Below are positions 48,340 to 57,323 of a DNA stretch of 64,000 nucleotides, piece after piece. Positions within the stretch are counted from its first letter, which is position 1. Each line of letters opens with the position of its first letter. The stretch is from Methyloversatilis discipulorum. GTDB lineage: Bacteria; Pseudomonadota; Gammaproteobacteria; Burkholderiales; Rhodocyclaceae. Location of the stretch: positions 1 to 64,000 of the forward strand of contig NZ_JADMJL010000035.1 in the NCBI RefSeq assembly GCF_018780585.1. Reading direction: 5' to 3'. The position numbers and the translations under genes are program-made. Below the pieces are notes generated by a model. That model saw nothing but the letters and a program-made list of their open reading frames with translations, made no database searches and was not told where the DNA came from.

Positions 48340-48979
48340 GGTCAGTCAGTTCGCCGGGCGCCGGGCGCCGGCAGTAGCAATAGACGAACTGCTGCACGGC
48401 GCCGCCCGGCGTATGGTGCGTTTCGCGGCCGTATTCCAGCAATTCGAAGGGCGCGCCGAATTCGGCGTGCAGCGTGTCGGCGCCGTAGCGCATGACCGGC
48501 AGCCCGCTGCAGCGATCCGGCCCGTCTTCTGCGAAGGTGGCGACGATGACGTGACCGCCCGGCCTCACCGACTGCAGAACCCGTTCGACATAGGCGTGTC
48601 GCTGCGCCGCATCGGTCAGGAAATGGAAGACCGCGCGGTCGTGCCACAGGTCGTAGCGCTGGCGCGGCAGATCGACCGCGGTAATGTCCGCCTCGACCCA
48701 GCTCACCCGTCGCGCTTCGTCGCCGAGCCGCGCCTGCGCCGCATGCAGCGCGGCCGCGGACAGATCGAGTACGGTGAGGTCGTGATAGCCACGCGCCAGC
48801 AGATCGTCGACCAGCGTCGATGTGCCGCCGCCGACGTCGATGATCGCCGCATCGCGCGCAAGGCCGGCGCGGGCGATCAGCGCCAGCGAGTGCTCGGCAT
48901 GCGGCTGGAACCAGCTCACGACATCGGGCGCCTTGTGCGTGTAGATGTTTTCCCAATGCGATTTGGTGACGTCGTTCAT
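48332..48979 (-). CDS. Class I SAM-dependent methyltransferase at the end of the sox operon
   Basis: A 215-residue soluble methyltransferase. The SAM-binding motif is IIDVGGGTSTLVDDLL, followed by VLDLSAAAL and the acidic EADITAVDL. The region YDLWHDRAVFHFL is typical of thiopurine or small-molecule methylases. The ATG overlaps the stop of the thioredoxin-fold gene (ATGA), so it belongs to the sox transcript. A role in methylating sulfide or a thiol is possible but unproven. Confidence 0.8.
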   Translation of the reverse strand: MNDVTKSHWENIYTHKAPDVVSWFQPHAEHSLALIARAGLARDAAIIDVGGGTSTLVDDLLARGYHDLTVLDLSAAALHAAQARLGDEARRVSWVEADITAVDLPRQRYDLWHDRAVFHFLTDAAQRHAYVERVLQSVRPGGHVIVATFAEDGPDRCSGLPVMRYGADTLHAEFGAPFELLEYGRETHHTPGGAVQQFVYCYCRRPAPGELTDPT

Positions 48980-49461
48980 CGCGCGGCAGCCTTCAGCCCG
49001 GTGGCGATCGCATCGTCCAGGTAGGCGCCGTAGAAATCCGCCTTGCCGGCGCCTATCAACGGCGAAGCGACCTGCTGGCCCCGCGCGTCGAGGAACAGCA
49101 CGGTGGGTGCAAACTGCACCTTGAGCCGTCTGGCAAAGGCCGCCTGCGTGGTCGATGTGCCGTCGAAATCGGTCAGCGCGCGTGCGCTGTTCAGGTCGAT
49201 CTCGCGCACCACCAGCCGGCCACGATTGGCCGCGTCGCGCGCCAGCGGCGCCAGGTAGTGGCTGCGCACCTCTTCGCAGTAGTGGCAGCCGGGCAAGGAG
49301 AACAGCACGACGAATACCACGCCCGGATTGGCCGCCTCGCGCGCGTCGTTCGCCGCGTGCACCAGCACTGGCAGCGCCGTGCCGGCCGTGCGCGCAGGCT
49401 TGGCGGCCAGCGCCGGACAGACGACCAGTGCAGCGGCAGCGATGAGGGCGCGCCAATTCAT
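48976..49461 (-). CDS. Periplasmic thioredoxin-fold protein (SoxW-like)
   Basis: A 161-residue exported protein with a signal peptide (1-20) and a thioredoxin-type CxxC, CHYC, in LFSLPGCHYCEEVRSHY; the cis-proline is in FAPTVLFLD. In other sulfur oxidisers SoxW and related thioredoxins keep SoxY or other Sox cysteines reduced. It overlaps the SoxH-like gene and the methyltransferase by 4 bp on either side. No ccdA/soxV reductant donor is seen in the window. Confidence 0.82.
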   Translation of the reverse strand: MNWRALIAAAALVVCPALAAKPARTAGTALPVLVHAANDAREAANPGVVFVVLFSLPGCHYCEEVRSHYLAPLARDAANRGRLVVREIDLNSARALTDFDGTSTTQAAFARRLKVQFAPTVLFLDARGQQVASPLIGAGKADFYGAYLDDAIATGLKAAAR

Positions 49462-50423
49462 TTGCCGAGCGCCTCCTGTTCCATGCGCAGGAAGGTTCCA
49501 TAGGCATTGATGCGGTTGGCGGCATCGAAGGCCGGCATCTTTTCCCAGCGGCTCCAGTCGGTGCGCGCGTAGGCCTCGTCGAAGGGCATGAACTCGGCGA
49601 CGGCGCGGCCCATCTGCTCGCGCAGGTAGCCGATGTAGTCGCGGGTCATGCCGAGATCGCGTGACGGGTCGGTCGAGGCCGGGCCGTGACCGGTCACCAG
49701 CGTGCCCGGTTTCATCGCCAGCAGCTGCTCCATCGTGACCAGCCAGCGCTTGCTGTCGGCGTCGCCGACGAAGGGGATGCGTCCAATGAACAGGATGTCG
49801 CCCGAATAGATGACGCGGTCCTCGCGCACGACGATGACCATGTCGTCCGGTGCGTGCGCCGGGCCGAGGTAGACCAGCTCGAAAGTGATGTCGCCCATGC
49901 GGAAGCTGGTATCGCCCTCCAGCCACACGTCGGCGCCGACCAGCCGCGTGTTGGCGTCGACCCAGGGGTCGAGGTCGCGCCGACGCTGTTCGAGCCGCGC
50001 GCGCCCCTCTTCGCCTTCGATGTATTCGCGCCCTGCGCGGTGTGCCCACACATCGGCGCCGACAGCCTTGAAGGCCTGCAGGCCGTAGAAATGATCGGCG
50101 TGGTAGTGGGTGACCAGCACGCGCCTGATCGGCTGATCGGTCACCGTGCGGATCGCGGCGATCAGCGCCTGGCCCAGCGCGGGCGTGCCGAGCGCGTCGA
50201 TCACCACGACGCCGTCGCCGGTTACGACGAAGCCGGCATTGGAGTTGAACGCCTCGTTGGCGAGGCTGGCCGGGCCCGATTCGCCCTGCACGAACCAGCT
50301 GTGGGGGCCGACCTGTACCGGCTTCAGCGGTGCGCGCAAGGCGGGTGCGTCGCCCGCTGCTGCGAACTGCGCGAGGAGGAGTGCGCAGGCGGCAAGCAGC
50401 AGGCGACGCAGGAGGGGGCGCAT
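49458..50423 (-). CDS. soxH: SoxH-like metallo-beta-lactamase-fold hydrolase
   Basis: A 321-residue periplasmic protein with a signal peptide (1-23). Zinc motif THYHADHFYG and the distal ligands in YLGPAHAPDD, YSGDILF and TGHG mark the metallo-beta-lactamase fold. Homologs follow soxB in several sox clusters (SoxH) or belong to quinoprotein relay hydrolases; the substrate is not known and SoxH is dispensable for thiosulfate oxidation where tested. It follows soxB by 2 bp. Confidence 0.82.
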   Translation of the reverse strand: MRPLLRRLLLAACALLLAQFAAAGDAPALRAPLKPVQVGPHSWFVQGESGPASLANEAFNSNAGFVVTGDGVVVIDALGTPALGQALIAAIRTVTDQPIRRVLVTHYHADHFYGLQAFKAVGADVWAHRAGREYIEGEEGRARLEQRRRDLDPWVDANTRLVGADVWLEGDTSFRMGDITFELVYLGPAHAPDDMVIVVREDRVIYSGDILFIGRIPFVGDADSKRWLVTMEQLLAMKPGTLVTGHGPASTDPSRDLGMTRDYIGYLREQMGRAVAEFMPFDEAYARTDWSRWEKMPAFDAANRINAYGTFLRMEQEALGK

Positions 50424-50425
50424 GG

Positions 50426-52150
50426 TCAGGCCATCCCCGGGTTGCCGGCTACGCCCTGCAGTTCGGGCAGGTTGAGCTTGATCGGCTTCACCGTCTTCAC
50501 GTCCTTCAGGTAACGCGCCATCAAGTCCCAGATCGGTTCGCCGCCGGCGTTTCTCGCCTCTTCCGACACCGGCGCCCAGCCGGCGACGCGGTAGGTCTTC
50601 GCCGCCTCCAGCGGCTTGCCGTTGAGCGTCATGCCGCTGATGCGGCTGCCCATTTTCGCGGTCGGATCGCAGCGGTACTGCAGCCCGCCGACGCGCACCA
50701 TGTCGCCGCCCTGCTGGTAGTACGGATCGGGGTTGAACAGGTTGTCGCAGACGTCTTCGAGCACGGTCTTGATGAACTCGCCGGTCATCGGCGTCAGCGT
50801 CGTGTACGGGTAGGTGATGGCGGTCTGGTCGAGCAGGTTCTCCATCGTGATGGCATCGCCCGGCAGCAGGCTGGTGCCCCAACGGAAACCCGGCGAGAAC
50901 GCGATCTCGGCGTCCTTCATCTTCATCAGCCCGTCGAGGATGAGCTGGTCGAAGCTGCCGTTGAAGTTGCCGCGGCGATACAGCAGGCCCTCGGTCACCG
51001 CCAGCTTCTCGTTCAGCTTCGCCTCGTGCGGCGCGCGCATCTTCGTCACCAGCGCCGTCATGTCGGCGTCGGCCGGAATCAGGTTGGAGAACACCGGCAG
51101 CAGGTGGTAGCGGAAGTCGCTCACCATGCCGCCCTTGACGTCGAAATCCAGCACGCCGAGGAACTTGCCGTTGGAGCCGGCGTTGGTCACCAGCGTCTGG
51201 CCGCCGCCGTTCTTCACGACGACCGGTGCCGGCACGCCGTCGTGCGTGTGACCGCCCATGATGGCGTCGATGCCGCGCACGCGCGAAGCCATCTTGATGT
51301 CGACGTCCATGCCGTTGTGCGACAGCACGACCACCACCTGCGCGCCCTTCGCACGGGCGGCATCGACGTGTTCCTGCATCGACTCGTCGTTGATGCCGAA
51401 GCTCCATTCCGGCGTGAAGTAGCGCGGATTGGCGATCGGCGTGTAGGGGAAGGCCTGACCGACGATGGCCACCGGCACGCCATTGATCTGCCTGATCACG
51501 AAGGGCGGGAACACCTGGTCGCCGAAGTCGGTGGTCTTCACATTCTGCGCAACGAAGTCGATCTTGCCGGCGAAGTCGCCATCGACGATCTGCTTCACGC
51601 GCTCGGCGCCGTAGGTGAATTCCCAGTGGCCGGTCATCACGTCGACGCCGAGCAGCTTGCAGGCATCGACCATGTCCTGCCCCTTCGTCCACAGCGAAAG
51701 ACCGGATCCCTGCCAGGTGTCGCCGCCGTCGAGCAGCAGCGCGCCGGGCCGGCTGGCCTTCATGCGCTTGACCAGCGTCGCAAGGTGAGCGAAGCCGCCG
51801 ACCTTGCCGTAGGTCTTCGCCGCCTGCGCGAAGTCGAGGTAGGTGAAGGCGTGTGCCTGCGGCGTGCCCGGCGCGATGCCGAACTGCTTCAGCAATTTCT
51901 CGCCGACCAGATGCGGCGCGCGACCGGCCATGTCGCCGATGCCCAGATTCACGTCCGGCTCGCGGAAGTAGATCGGCATCAGTTGCGCATGACAGTCGGT
52001 CATATGCAGCAGGCTCACATTGCCGAAGCGCGGCAGTTCGTACATCTGCCCGGCCGCTGCCGCGGCGCGGGCAAAGTCGCTGTGCAAGGTCATTCCGCCG
52101 GCGCCGGCCAGCGCCAGCAGCTGCAGGAACTCGCGGCGGTGCATGCTCAT
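50426..52150 (-). CDS. soxB: SoxB, sulfate thiol esterase
   Basis: A 574-residue di-manganese hydrolase that removes sulfate from SoxY-cysteine-S-sulfonate. The 5'-nucleotidase-like fold has LLHMTDCHAQL, LLDGGDTWQGS, GHWEFTYG, VVLSHNGMDVD and MGGHTHDG. A Tat-type signal (HRREFLQLLALAGAGG) directs it folded to the periplasm. GGAG stands upstream of the ATG. The gap to soxX is 7 bp. Confidence 0.96.
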   Translation of the reverse strand: MSMHRREFLQLLALAGAGGMTLHSDFARAAAAAGQMYELPRFGNVSLLHMTDCHAQLMPIYFREPDVNLGIGDMAGRAPHLVGEKLLKQFGIAPGTPQAHAFTYLDFAQAAKTYGKVGGFAHLATLVKRMKASRPGALLLDGGDTWQGSGLSLWTKGQDMVDACKLLGVDVMTGHWEFTYGAERVKQIVDGDFAGKIDFVAQNVKTTDFGDQVFPPFVIRQINGVPVAIVGQAFPYTPIANPRYFTPEWSFGINDESMQEHVDAARAKGAQVVVVLSHNGMDVDIKMASRVRGIDAIMGGHTHDGVPAPVVVKNGGGQTLVTNAGSNGKFLGVLDFDVKGGMVSDFRYHLLPVFSNLIPADADMTALVTKMRAPHEAKLNEKLAVTEGLLYRRGNFNGSFDQLILDGLMKMKDAEIAFSPGFRWGTSLLPGDAITMENLLDQTAITYPYTTLTPMTGEFIKTVLEDVCDNLFNPDPYYQQGGDMVRVGGLQYRCDPTAKMGSRISGMTLNGKPLEAAKTYRVAGWAPVSEEARNAGGEPIWDLMARYLKDVKTVKPIKLNLPELQGVAGNPGMA

Positions 52151-52157
52151 CGGTGCA

Positions 52158-52796
52158 TCACTCCGCGTTGACCGGCGACTTCGGGTCGAGCAGCAGGGCC
52201 ACGATGTGGCGGATCTGCTGCTCGTCGAGGATGGCGTGCGCACCGAAGCGCGGCATGTTGGTACACGCGGTGTAGGCGTTCGGGTTCCAGATCTTGCCCC
52301 ACACGTACTTCTGCGTCGCCTCGGTGTTGCCGTGCAGCTTGCCGTACTGGTAGAGGCTGGGGCCGATGGTGCCGAAGGAAATTTCCTTCTTCGTGATGCG
52401 GTGGCAGTTGTAGCAGTTGCCGCCGTTGGGATCGCCCGCCTTGTCGCTCCAGGTCAGGCCGCGACCGCTCTGCGCGATCTTCTCGCCTTCCTTCCAGTCG
52501 CCGAGATAGTTGCCGTCGGACGGCCACTTGATGGCGGCCATCGCACTTTCCTGGATGCGGTCGCGCAGATCGTCGTCGATCGCATGGCCGTGCTTGGAGC
52601 AGGCCGCCATCACTTCGTCCTGCTGCAGGCGGTCGGTCTTGACGATGCCCTGTTCGCGGAACGAACGTGCCATCACTTCCGCGGTGTCGCGGTCATATGC
52701 CGCCTGCTGTTCGGCACTCGGGCGACCGCCGGCACAGCCGGCGACGGTGGCGAGGGTGGCCAGTGCGAGTGCGGTATTGCGCAAGGTGCTGTTCAT
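52158..52796 (-). CDS. soxX: SoxX, monoheme cytochrome subunit of SoxXA
   Basis: A 212-residue cytochrome. The heme motif is CYNCH (GGNCYNCHRITKKE) and the axial Met is in NMPRFG near the C-terminus. It has a lipoprotein-type signal (TVAGC) and an N-terminal extension of about 75 residues (QGIVKTDRLQQDEVMAACSKH), as in the Starkeya-type SoxXA. With SoxA it oxidatively joins thiosulfate to SoxYZ. It lies 11 bp after soxA. Confidence 0.92.
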   Translation of the reverse strand: MNSTLRNTALALATLATVAGCAGGRPSAEQQAAYDRDTAEVMARSFREQGIVKTDRLQQDEVMAACSKHGHAIDDDLRDRIQESAMAAIKWPSDGNYLGDWKEGEKIAQSGRGLTWSDKAGDPNGGNCYNCHRITKKEISFGTIGPSLYQYGKLHGNTEATQKYVWGKIWNPNAYTACTNMPRFGAHAILDEQQIRHIVALLLDPKSPVNAE

Positions 52797-52807
52797 GTGT
52801 CGTCTCC

Positions 52808-53623
52808 TCAGCGCTTGATCGCGGGCGCGGTGCTCTCGCCGGCACCGTTGGCGGTCACACCCAGATAGGTCGACAGCGCGATGGTCACGTCCGACCCGTA
52901 GAGCGGATAGGGGAAGCGCTGCTGGCGGAAGCAGTCGTTGAGCCGGCGCTGCATGCTCCACAGTTCGCCGCTGGACACGCGGTAGGCCGGCCACGCGCCG
53001 AAGCCGCGCGCGGCGTCCGGGCCCTTGGTCAGGTTGGGCAGATCCTGCAGGCGGATGCGCTTGCCGTCCTCGCCATGACAGGTGACGCAACCGAAATCGT
53101 GCGTGCCGCCACGGTAGTTGAATGCGCGCTTGCCGATCTCGTACATGCGCTTCTCTTCCGGATGCGACGTGGGCACGTTGAACTTCATGCCGCGCGACTC
53201 GGCGGAAATCCACGCCACCAGCGCCTCGATGCTCTTCTGCTCGCCCTTGCCGAAGGGCGTCTTCGCGACCTCGTCCGCAGGAATGCCCTGCAGCGTTTCC
53301 ATGCAGGTGAGCAGGCGGGATTCGAGGTCCTGCACCCGCTTGGTGTCGGCGAAGTAGCGCGGCAGCGTGACGAAGGCGCCCTTCACCACGCCCGGGCCCT
53401 GGCCCAGGTCGCACTTCTCCAGCGAGGCGTTCTTCGGACCGCGCGCGGTGCGCCACAGCTCCTCGCCCTGCATCTCCCACAGTTCGGCGGGGTTGCCGTC
53501 AGCCAGTGCCTCGCGGTACTTGGCAATGCCTTCGGCGGTGGCGTCAGCGCCTGCCGGCATCGCCGGCAGCATCAGCGCCAGAGCCGATGCGGCAACGCAT
53601 GCGGCGTATCGGGTGCCTTTCAT
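52808..53623 (-). CDS. soxA: SoxA, monoheme cytochrome subunit of SoxXA
   Basis: A 271-residue exported cytochrome with a signal peptide (1-27). There is one CxxCH motif, CVTCH, in the C-terminal half; the N-terminal site of the diheme form is replaced by separate cysteines (EKCDLGQG, LLTCMETL). The Cys that ligates the active heme is in NDCFRQQRFPYP. This matches the type II, one-heme SoxA. A strong ribosome site GGAGGAAG precedes the ATG. Confidence 0.94.
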   Translation of the reverse strand: MKGTRYAACVAASALALMLPAMPAGADATAEGIAKYREALADGNPAELWEMQGEELWRTARGPKNASLEKCDLGQGPGVVKGAFVTLPRYFADTKRVQDLESRLLTCMETLQGIPADEVAKTPFGKGEQKSIEALVAWISAESRGMKFNVPTSHPEEKRMYEIGKRAFNYRGGTHDFGCVTCHGEDGKRIRLQDLPNLTKGPDAARGFGAWPAYRVSSGELWSMQRRLNDCFRQQRFPYPLYGSDVTIALSTYLGVTANGAGESTAPAIKR

Positions 53624-53735
53624 ATCTCTTCCTCCAGTCCTGCGTGTAATGACTCGACTGTGTGCGGGACTGACCTTCGTGAGGTCGTCCTGTCTCTTTG
53701 GTGGAGTGCGCCGGCGCTGCACGCCGGTCGGGGCG

Positions 53736-54050
53736 TCAGGACACGACGACTTCGTCGGTGCGCTTCTCGCCCTTGTTGTCCACCCAGCTCACGCTCACCT
53801 TGTCGCCCTTGGCCCCGCCCTTGAACTTGAACTGCAGGTAGGGGTTCTTCGAGACCGCCGGGCCGAACTGACCGGCCAGCACGACGCGGCCATTGTGGGT
53901 GGCGGTGATTTCGGTGATGTGGTGCGCCGGAATCAGGGCACCAGACGCGTCCTTGCGCTGGCCGGTCTCCATGTCGTGGCTCATCAGGATCTTCACTTCG
54001 GTTTCGGTGCCATTGCTGGCGGCGCGGATGCGCATCGGACCTGCTGCCAT
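53736..54050 (-). CDS. soxZ: SoxZ, sulfur-carrier complex subunit
   Basis: A 104-residue beta-sandwich partner of SoxY. ILMSHDMETGQRKD, IPAHHITEITATHNG and YLQFKFKGGAKGD are typical. It has no signal peptide and is exported with SoxY's Tat signal. It follows soxY by 42 bp and precedes soxA by 112 bp. Confidence 0.96.
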   Translation of the reverse strand: MAAGPMRIRAASNGTETEVKILMSHDMETGQRKDASGALIPAHHITEITATHNGRVVLAGQFGPAVSKNPYLQFKFKGGAKGDKVSVSWVDNKGEKRTDEVVVS

Positions 54051-54092
54051 GTCTTGCTCCTTGAATGTACGGGTGTCGGGGAAGTGCGGGGC

Positions 54093-54560
54093 TCAGCCGC
54101 CGCAACCACCCAGCGTCACCTTGATTTCCTTGGTGGTCATGTAGAAGCTGCCGCCGGCCTTGACCAGCGCGAACACGTTCGAGGTCTGACCCATCTTGAC
54201 GCGCGTGCTGACGTCGGCGGCCGTGCCCTCGGGGAGCGTGAAGCTGGCAGCCAGCATGCTCGGGTTCTTCTCGATCAGGATGGCGATGAACTCGGTGCCC
54301 GGCAGCGTGCTCTTGACGGCGACCGGCACGACGGCGCCGTTCTCGGCGATGTCGGGCGCATTGATCTGCACGTCCTTCGAGTCGGCCGGTTTGCCTGCGC
54401 CGAGCGCCTTGAGCGCGTCGTCCATCGTCTTGGCGTCGAATGCCGCCTTGTCCCATGCTGCCTGCGCCACTTCCGGCGTGATCAGGCCCGCGGCAACCAG
54501 CACGCCGAACAGGCCCAGTGCGCCCCCGGACTTCAGGGCTTCTCTTCGCTGCGAGTTCAT
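54093..54560 (-). CDS. soxY: SoxY, sulfur-carrier protein
   Basis: A 155-residue protein ending in the mobile GGCGG arm whose Cys carries the sulfur substrate. The N-terminus has a Tat signal (SQRREALKSGGALGLFG). With SoxZ it presents the bound sulfur to SoxXA, SoxB and SoxCD in turn. The soxD stop-soxY order places it third in the operon. Confidence 0.97.
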   Translation of the reverse strand: MNSQRREALKSGGALGLFGVLVAAGLITPEVAQAAWDKAAFDAKTMDDALKALGAGKPADSKDVQINAPDIAENGAVVPVAVKSTLPGTEFIAILIEKNPSMLAASFTLPEGTAADVSTRVKMGQTSNVFALVKAGGSFYMTTKEIKVTLGGCGG

Positions 54561-54571
54561 CTACTTCCTCC

Positions 54572-55591
54572 TCAGTTTTCGGGCGAACCCGACAAGATCC
54601 ATTTCACCAACGCGCTGACGTCGGCATCGCTGACCTGCGATTGCGGCGGCATCGGGACGTCGCCCCAGGCGCCGCTGCCGCCATTCCTGATGCGGGCGGC
54701 GAGACCGGATTCTGCACCCTTGTCGTCCTTGTAGCGCTGCGCAACGTCGCGGAAGGCTGGGCCGAGTATCTTGCTGCCGACACCGTGGCAGCCGCTGCAG
54801 CCGTGCTTCTTCATCAGCTCGAGCGCCGGATGCGGCTTGGCGGCGGGCGCTGCAGCAGCGCCAGTCTTCTGGCCGCGCACCGGGCCGACCACACGGTTCT
54901 GCTCGGCCAGATTGCCGTGCGCATCGCGGGCGTAGTCGGGCAGGCTGGAACCCAGAGTGATCTGCGTCTTGCAGTTCTTCATGCAGGCGACGTTCTTCAC
55001 GTCCGGCTTGCCTTTGACGTCCCACAGCCCGTGCTTCGTCGTCATGCCGTTGCGGTTGGGCATGCGCTTCTGTACTTCGGCGATGTTCTTGTCCGACAGC
55101 ACATAATCGGCCGGCACGATCTCACCCAGATTCAGGATGTAGGCAAGCACGGCGTAGGTGTCATCGGCGCTGAGCGACTTCGGTGCATTCCACGGCATCG
55201 CACGGTGAATGTAATCCCACAGCGTGGATACGGTGGCCACTTTCATCAGCGTCGTGCGCTGCGGCGCGTCACCGCGGATATAGGCGCCGACGCGGCCCTT
55301 CTCGATGTCTTCCTTCGTCGTACCGCCGACGATGGGCGTGAACACCTCGTTGCTCTCGCCGAAGGTACCGTGACAGGAGGCGCACTTGCTCTCCCACACC
55401 TCCATGCCACGATCGACCGAGCCGGAACCGGGCGGCAGACCGGTGAAGTCGGGGCGTACGTCGATATCCCAGGCCTTCACCTCGGCCGGCGTAGCGCTGC
55501 GACCGATGCCTTCGTACTTGCCGGCGGCAAGGGTGGCGCCCGCGCTCAATGCGAGTGCGGCAGCGAGGGCGAGTTCAGTAAACCTGGACAT
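54572..55591 (-). CDS. soxD: SoxD, diheme cytochrome subunit of sulfane dehydrogenase
   Basis: A 339-residue exported cytochrome with a signal peptide (1-23) and two heme sites, CASCH (N-terminal half) and CSGCH (C-terminal half). An extra Cys pair (VACMKNCKT) lies between. It accepts electrons from SoxC during oxidation of SoxY-bound sulfane sulfur. Its start overlaps soxC by 17 bp. Confidence 0.95.
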   Translation of the reverse strand: MSRFTELALAAALALSAGATLAAGKYEGIGRSATPAEVKAWDIDVRPDFTGLPPGSGSVDRGMEVWESKCASCHGTFGESNEVFTPIVGGTTKEDIEKGRVGAYIRGDAPQRTTLMKVATVSTLWDYIHRAMPWNAPKSLSADDTYAVLAYILNLGEIVPADYVLSDKNIAEVQKRMPNRNGMTTKHGLWDVKGKPDVKNVACMKNCKTQITLGSSLPDYARDAHGNLAEQNRVVGPVRGQKTGAAAAPAAKPHPALELMKKHGCSGCHGVGSKILGPAFRDVAQRYKDDKGAESGLAARIRNGGSGAWGDVPMPPQSQVSDADVSALVKWILSGSPEN

Positions 55592-56906
55592 TGCTCACGT
55601 CTCCGCTTTCCGCCAGCTTCCACGACTGGATGGCGTTGTTGTGATAGATCGAGCGCGTGCCGCGCACCTCGCGCAGTTGCGCGTAGTTCGGCTGCACATA
55701 GCCGGTGTCGTCCATCGCGCGCGACTGCAGGATGGCCGGACTGCCGTCCCACACCCAGTCGATGTTGAAGCGGGTGAGCGCCTTCGACAGCACCGGTGTT
55801 TCCAGCCGGGCGGTGCGCCAGTTGCGGCCGCCGTCGGTCGATACATCCACCCGCTTGATCTTGCCGCGGCCCGACCAGGCGAGGCCGGAGATGTTGTGGA
55901 AGCCGCGGTCGAGCAGGGTCTGCCCGCCCGACGGCGTGGTGATGACCGACTTGCACTCCTGGATCGACGTGTACTGGCGGTGGGTGCCATCCGGCAGCAG
56001 GTCGATGTAGTGGATGGCTTCGTCCTTCGCCGCCCACGGCTTGTCGCCCACTTCGATGCGGCGCAGCCACTTCACCCAGGACACGCCCTGAATGCCCGGC
56101 ACCACCAGGCGCAGCGGGTAGCCGTTCTCCGGACGCAGCATTTCGCCGTTCTGACCCCAGGCGACGAGCACATCGTCGAGCGCGCGGTCGAGCGGGATGG
56201 TGCGCGTCATGCTCGAACCGTCGGCGCCTTCGGCCAGCACGAACTTCGCACGCTTCATGTCGATGCCGCAGTCGTCGAGCAGCACCGACAGCGGCACACC
56301 GGTGAATTCCGAACAGGACAGCATGCCGTGCGTGTACTGCACGGTGGGCACCGCAACATTGCCCCATTCCATGCCGGTATTGGCACCGCACTCGATGAAG
56401 TGGATGCGCGACACCGAGGGCAGACGCATCAGGTCGTCCATCGTGTAGACGCGGGCTTCCTTCACCAGACCATTCACCATCAGGCGGTGACGGGCCGGGT
56501 CGATGTCGTGCCAGCCCTGGTGATGGCGTTCGAAGTGCAGGCCGGACGGCGTGATGATGCCGAACAGGCCCTGCAGCGGCGCGAACGACACCGAGGCGGC
56601 GGCGACCCGGGTCAGGCCCGGGCTCTCGCGGCGCTTCAACCCGGATTCATACTGCGACGGTGTGCCGTAAGGCCGCTCGGCCACCGGGCGGCCCAGCGTG
56701 GTGCTGTGCTCGGGTAGCGTCAGGATGGCCGGGTCGCCCTCGGCGGCGCGCGCGACACCGGTGCCGGCCGCCACCGCAGTCGCGGCGACGAACGCGTTGC
56801 GCAGGAAATCGCGCCGACCGGCGGCGACCTCGCCTATCTGTTCAGGTGTAAGAAAGCCTTCGGGTGCGCGACGGATGCGCCCCGGACGGACGGGTGGCTG
56901 GGACAT
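55575..56906 (-). CDS. soxC: SoxC, molybdenum subunit of sulfane dehydrogenase
   Basis: A 443-residue sulfite-oxidase-family protein. The molybdenum-ligand Cys is in FIECGANTGMEWG. A Tat signal (AGRRDFLRNAFVAATAVAAG) gives periplasmic export. The C-terminal dimerisation domain follows (TDGGRNWRTA). Its presence means thiosulfate can be oxidised fully to sulfate without sulfur globules. It starts 13 bp after the ArsR-family gene. Confidence 0.95.
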   Translation of the reverse strand: MSQPPVRPGRIRRAPEGFLTPEQIGEVAAGRRDFLRNAFVAATAVAAGTGVARAAEGDPAILTLPEHSTTLGRPVAERPYGTPSQYESGLKRRESPGLTRVAAASVSFAPLQGLFGIITPSGLHFERHHQGWHDIDPARHRLMVNGLVKEARVYTMDDLMRLPSVSRIHFIECGANTGMEWGNVAVPTVQYTHGMLSCSEFTGVPLSVLLDDCGIDMKRAKFVLAEGADGSSMTRTIPLDRALDDVLVAWGQNGEMLRPENGYPLRLVVPGIQGVSWVKWLRRIEVGDKPWAAKDEAIHYIDLLPDGTHRQYTSIQECKSVITTPSGGQTLLDRGFHNISGLAWSGRGKIKRVDVSTDGGRNWRTARLETPVLSKALTRFNIDWVWDGSPAILQSRAMDDTGYVQPNYAQLREVRGTRSIYHNNAIQSWKLAESGDVSNVQVY

Positions 56907-56919
56907 GTCTTCTCCGTGA

Positions 56920-57297
56920 CTATTCGGACGCGATTTCGAGCGCGCGGCCGACCTTCTTCAGCGAGGCCTTGCTGGGTTTGCTGGGCAGATTGAGCGCGCT
57001 GCCCGACGCGATCTGAATGCAGACGGTGCGGCAGATCGACGGGAAGTTGGGGTCGATCAGCTTGTAGAAGACCATGCTGCCGTCCTTGCGGCGGCCGACG
57101 ATGCCGGCGCGGTACAGCATGTTGAGATGGCGGGACGTGTTGGTCTGGCTCAGACCGGACTGGCTGACGACGTCGGCGACAGAGCGCTCGCCATCGCACA
57201 GGCAGTGCAGGATTTTCAGCCTTGCCGGCTCGGCCAGCAGTCCGAAGTAATCGGCCACCGACTCGAATACCTTGTCCAGCTCCGGATCGTGTTCCAT
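56920..57297 (-). CDS. soxR: ArsR-family repressor, SoxR-like, heading the sox operon
   Basis: A 125-residue winged-helix regulator: LLAEPARLKILHCL, then recognition helix region QSGLSQTNTSRHLNML and wing GRRKDGSMVFYKL. Cysteines at C32, C34, C89 and C93 could form a persulfide-sensing pair, as in SoxR, BigR and SqrR, but exact alignment to those pairs is not certain. No CVC metal site of the ArsR type is seen. It is the first gene of the minus-strand sox operon and diverges from fccAB across a palindrome, so it probably represses both until reduced sulfur appears. Confidence 0.87.
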   Translation of the reverse strand: MEHDPELDKVFESVADYFGLLAEPARLKILHCLCDGERSVADVVSQSGLSQTNTSRHLNMLYRAGIVGRRKDGSMVFYKLIDPNFPSICRTVCIQIASGSALNLPSKPSKASLKKVGRALEIASE

Positions 57298-57323
57298 CGC
57301 TGCTCCTCATATCGTTTGAATTG

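Noticed and set aside
49458..51692. Uninterrupted 744-codon frame suggesting a fusion of soxB and the SoxH-like gene
   Set aside because: Upstream of 50423 the frame is a shadow of soxB; the SoxH-like protein starts with its own signal peptide.
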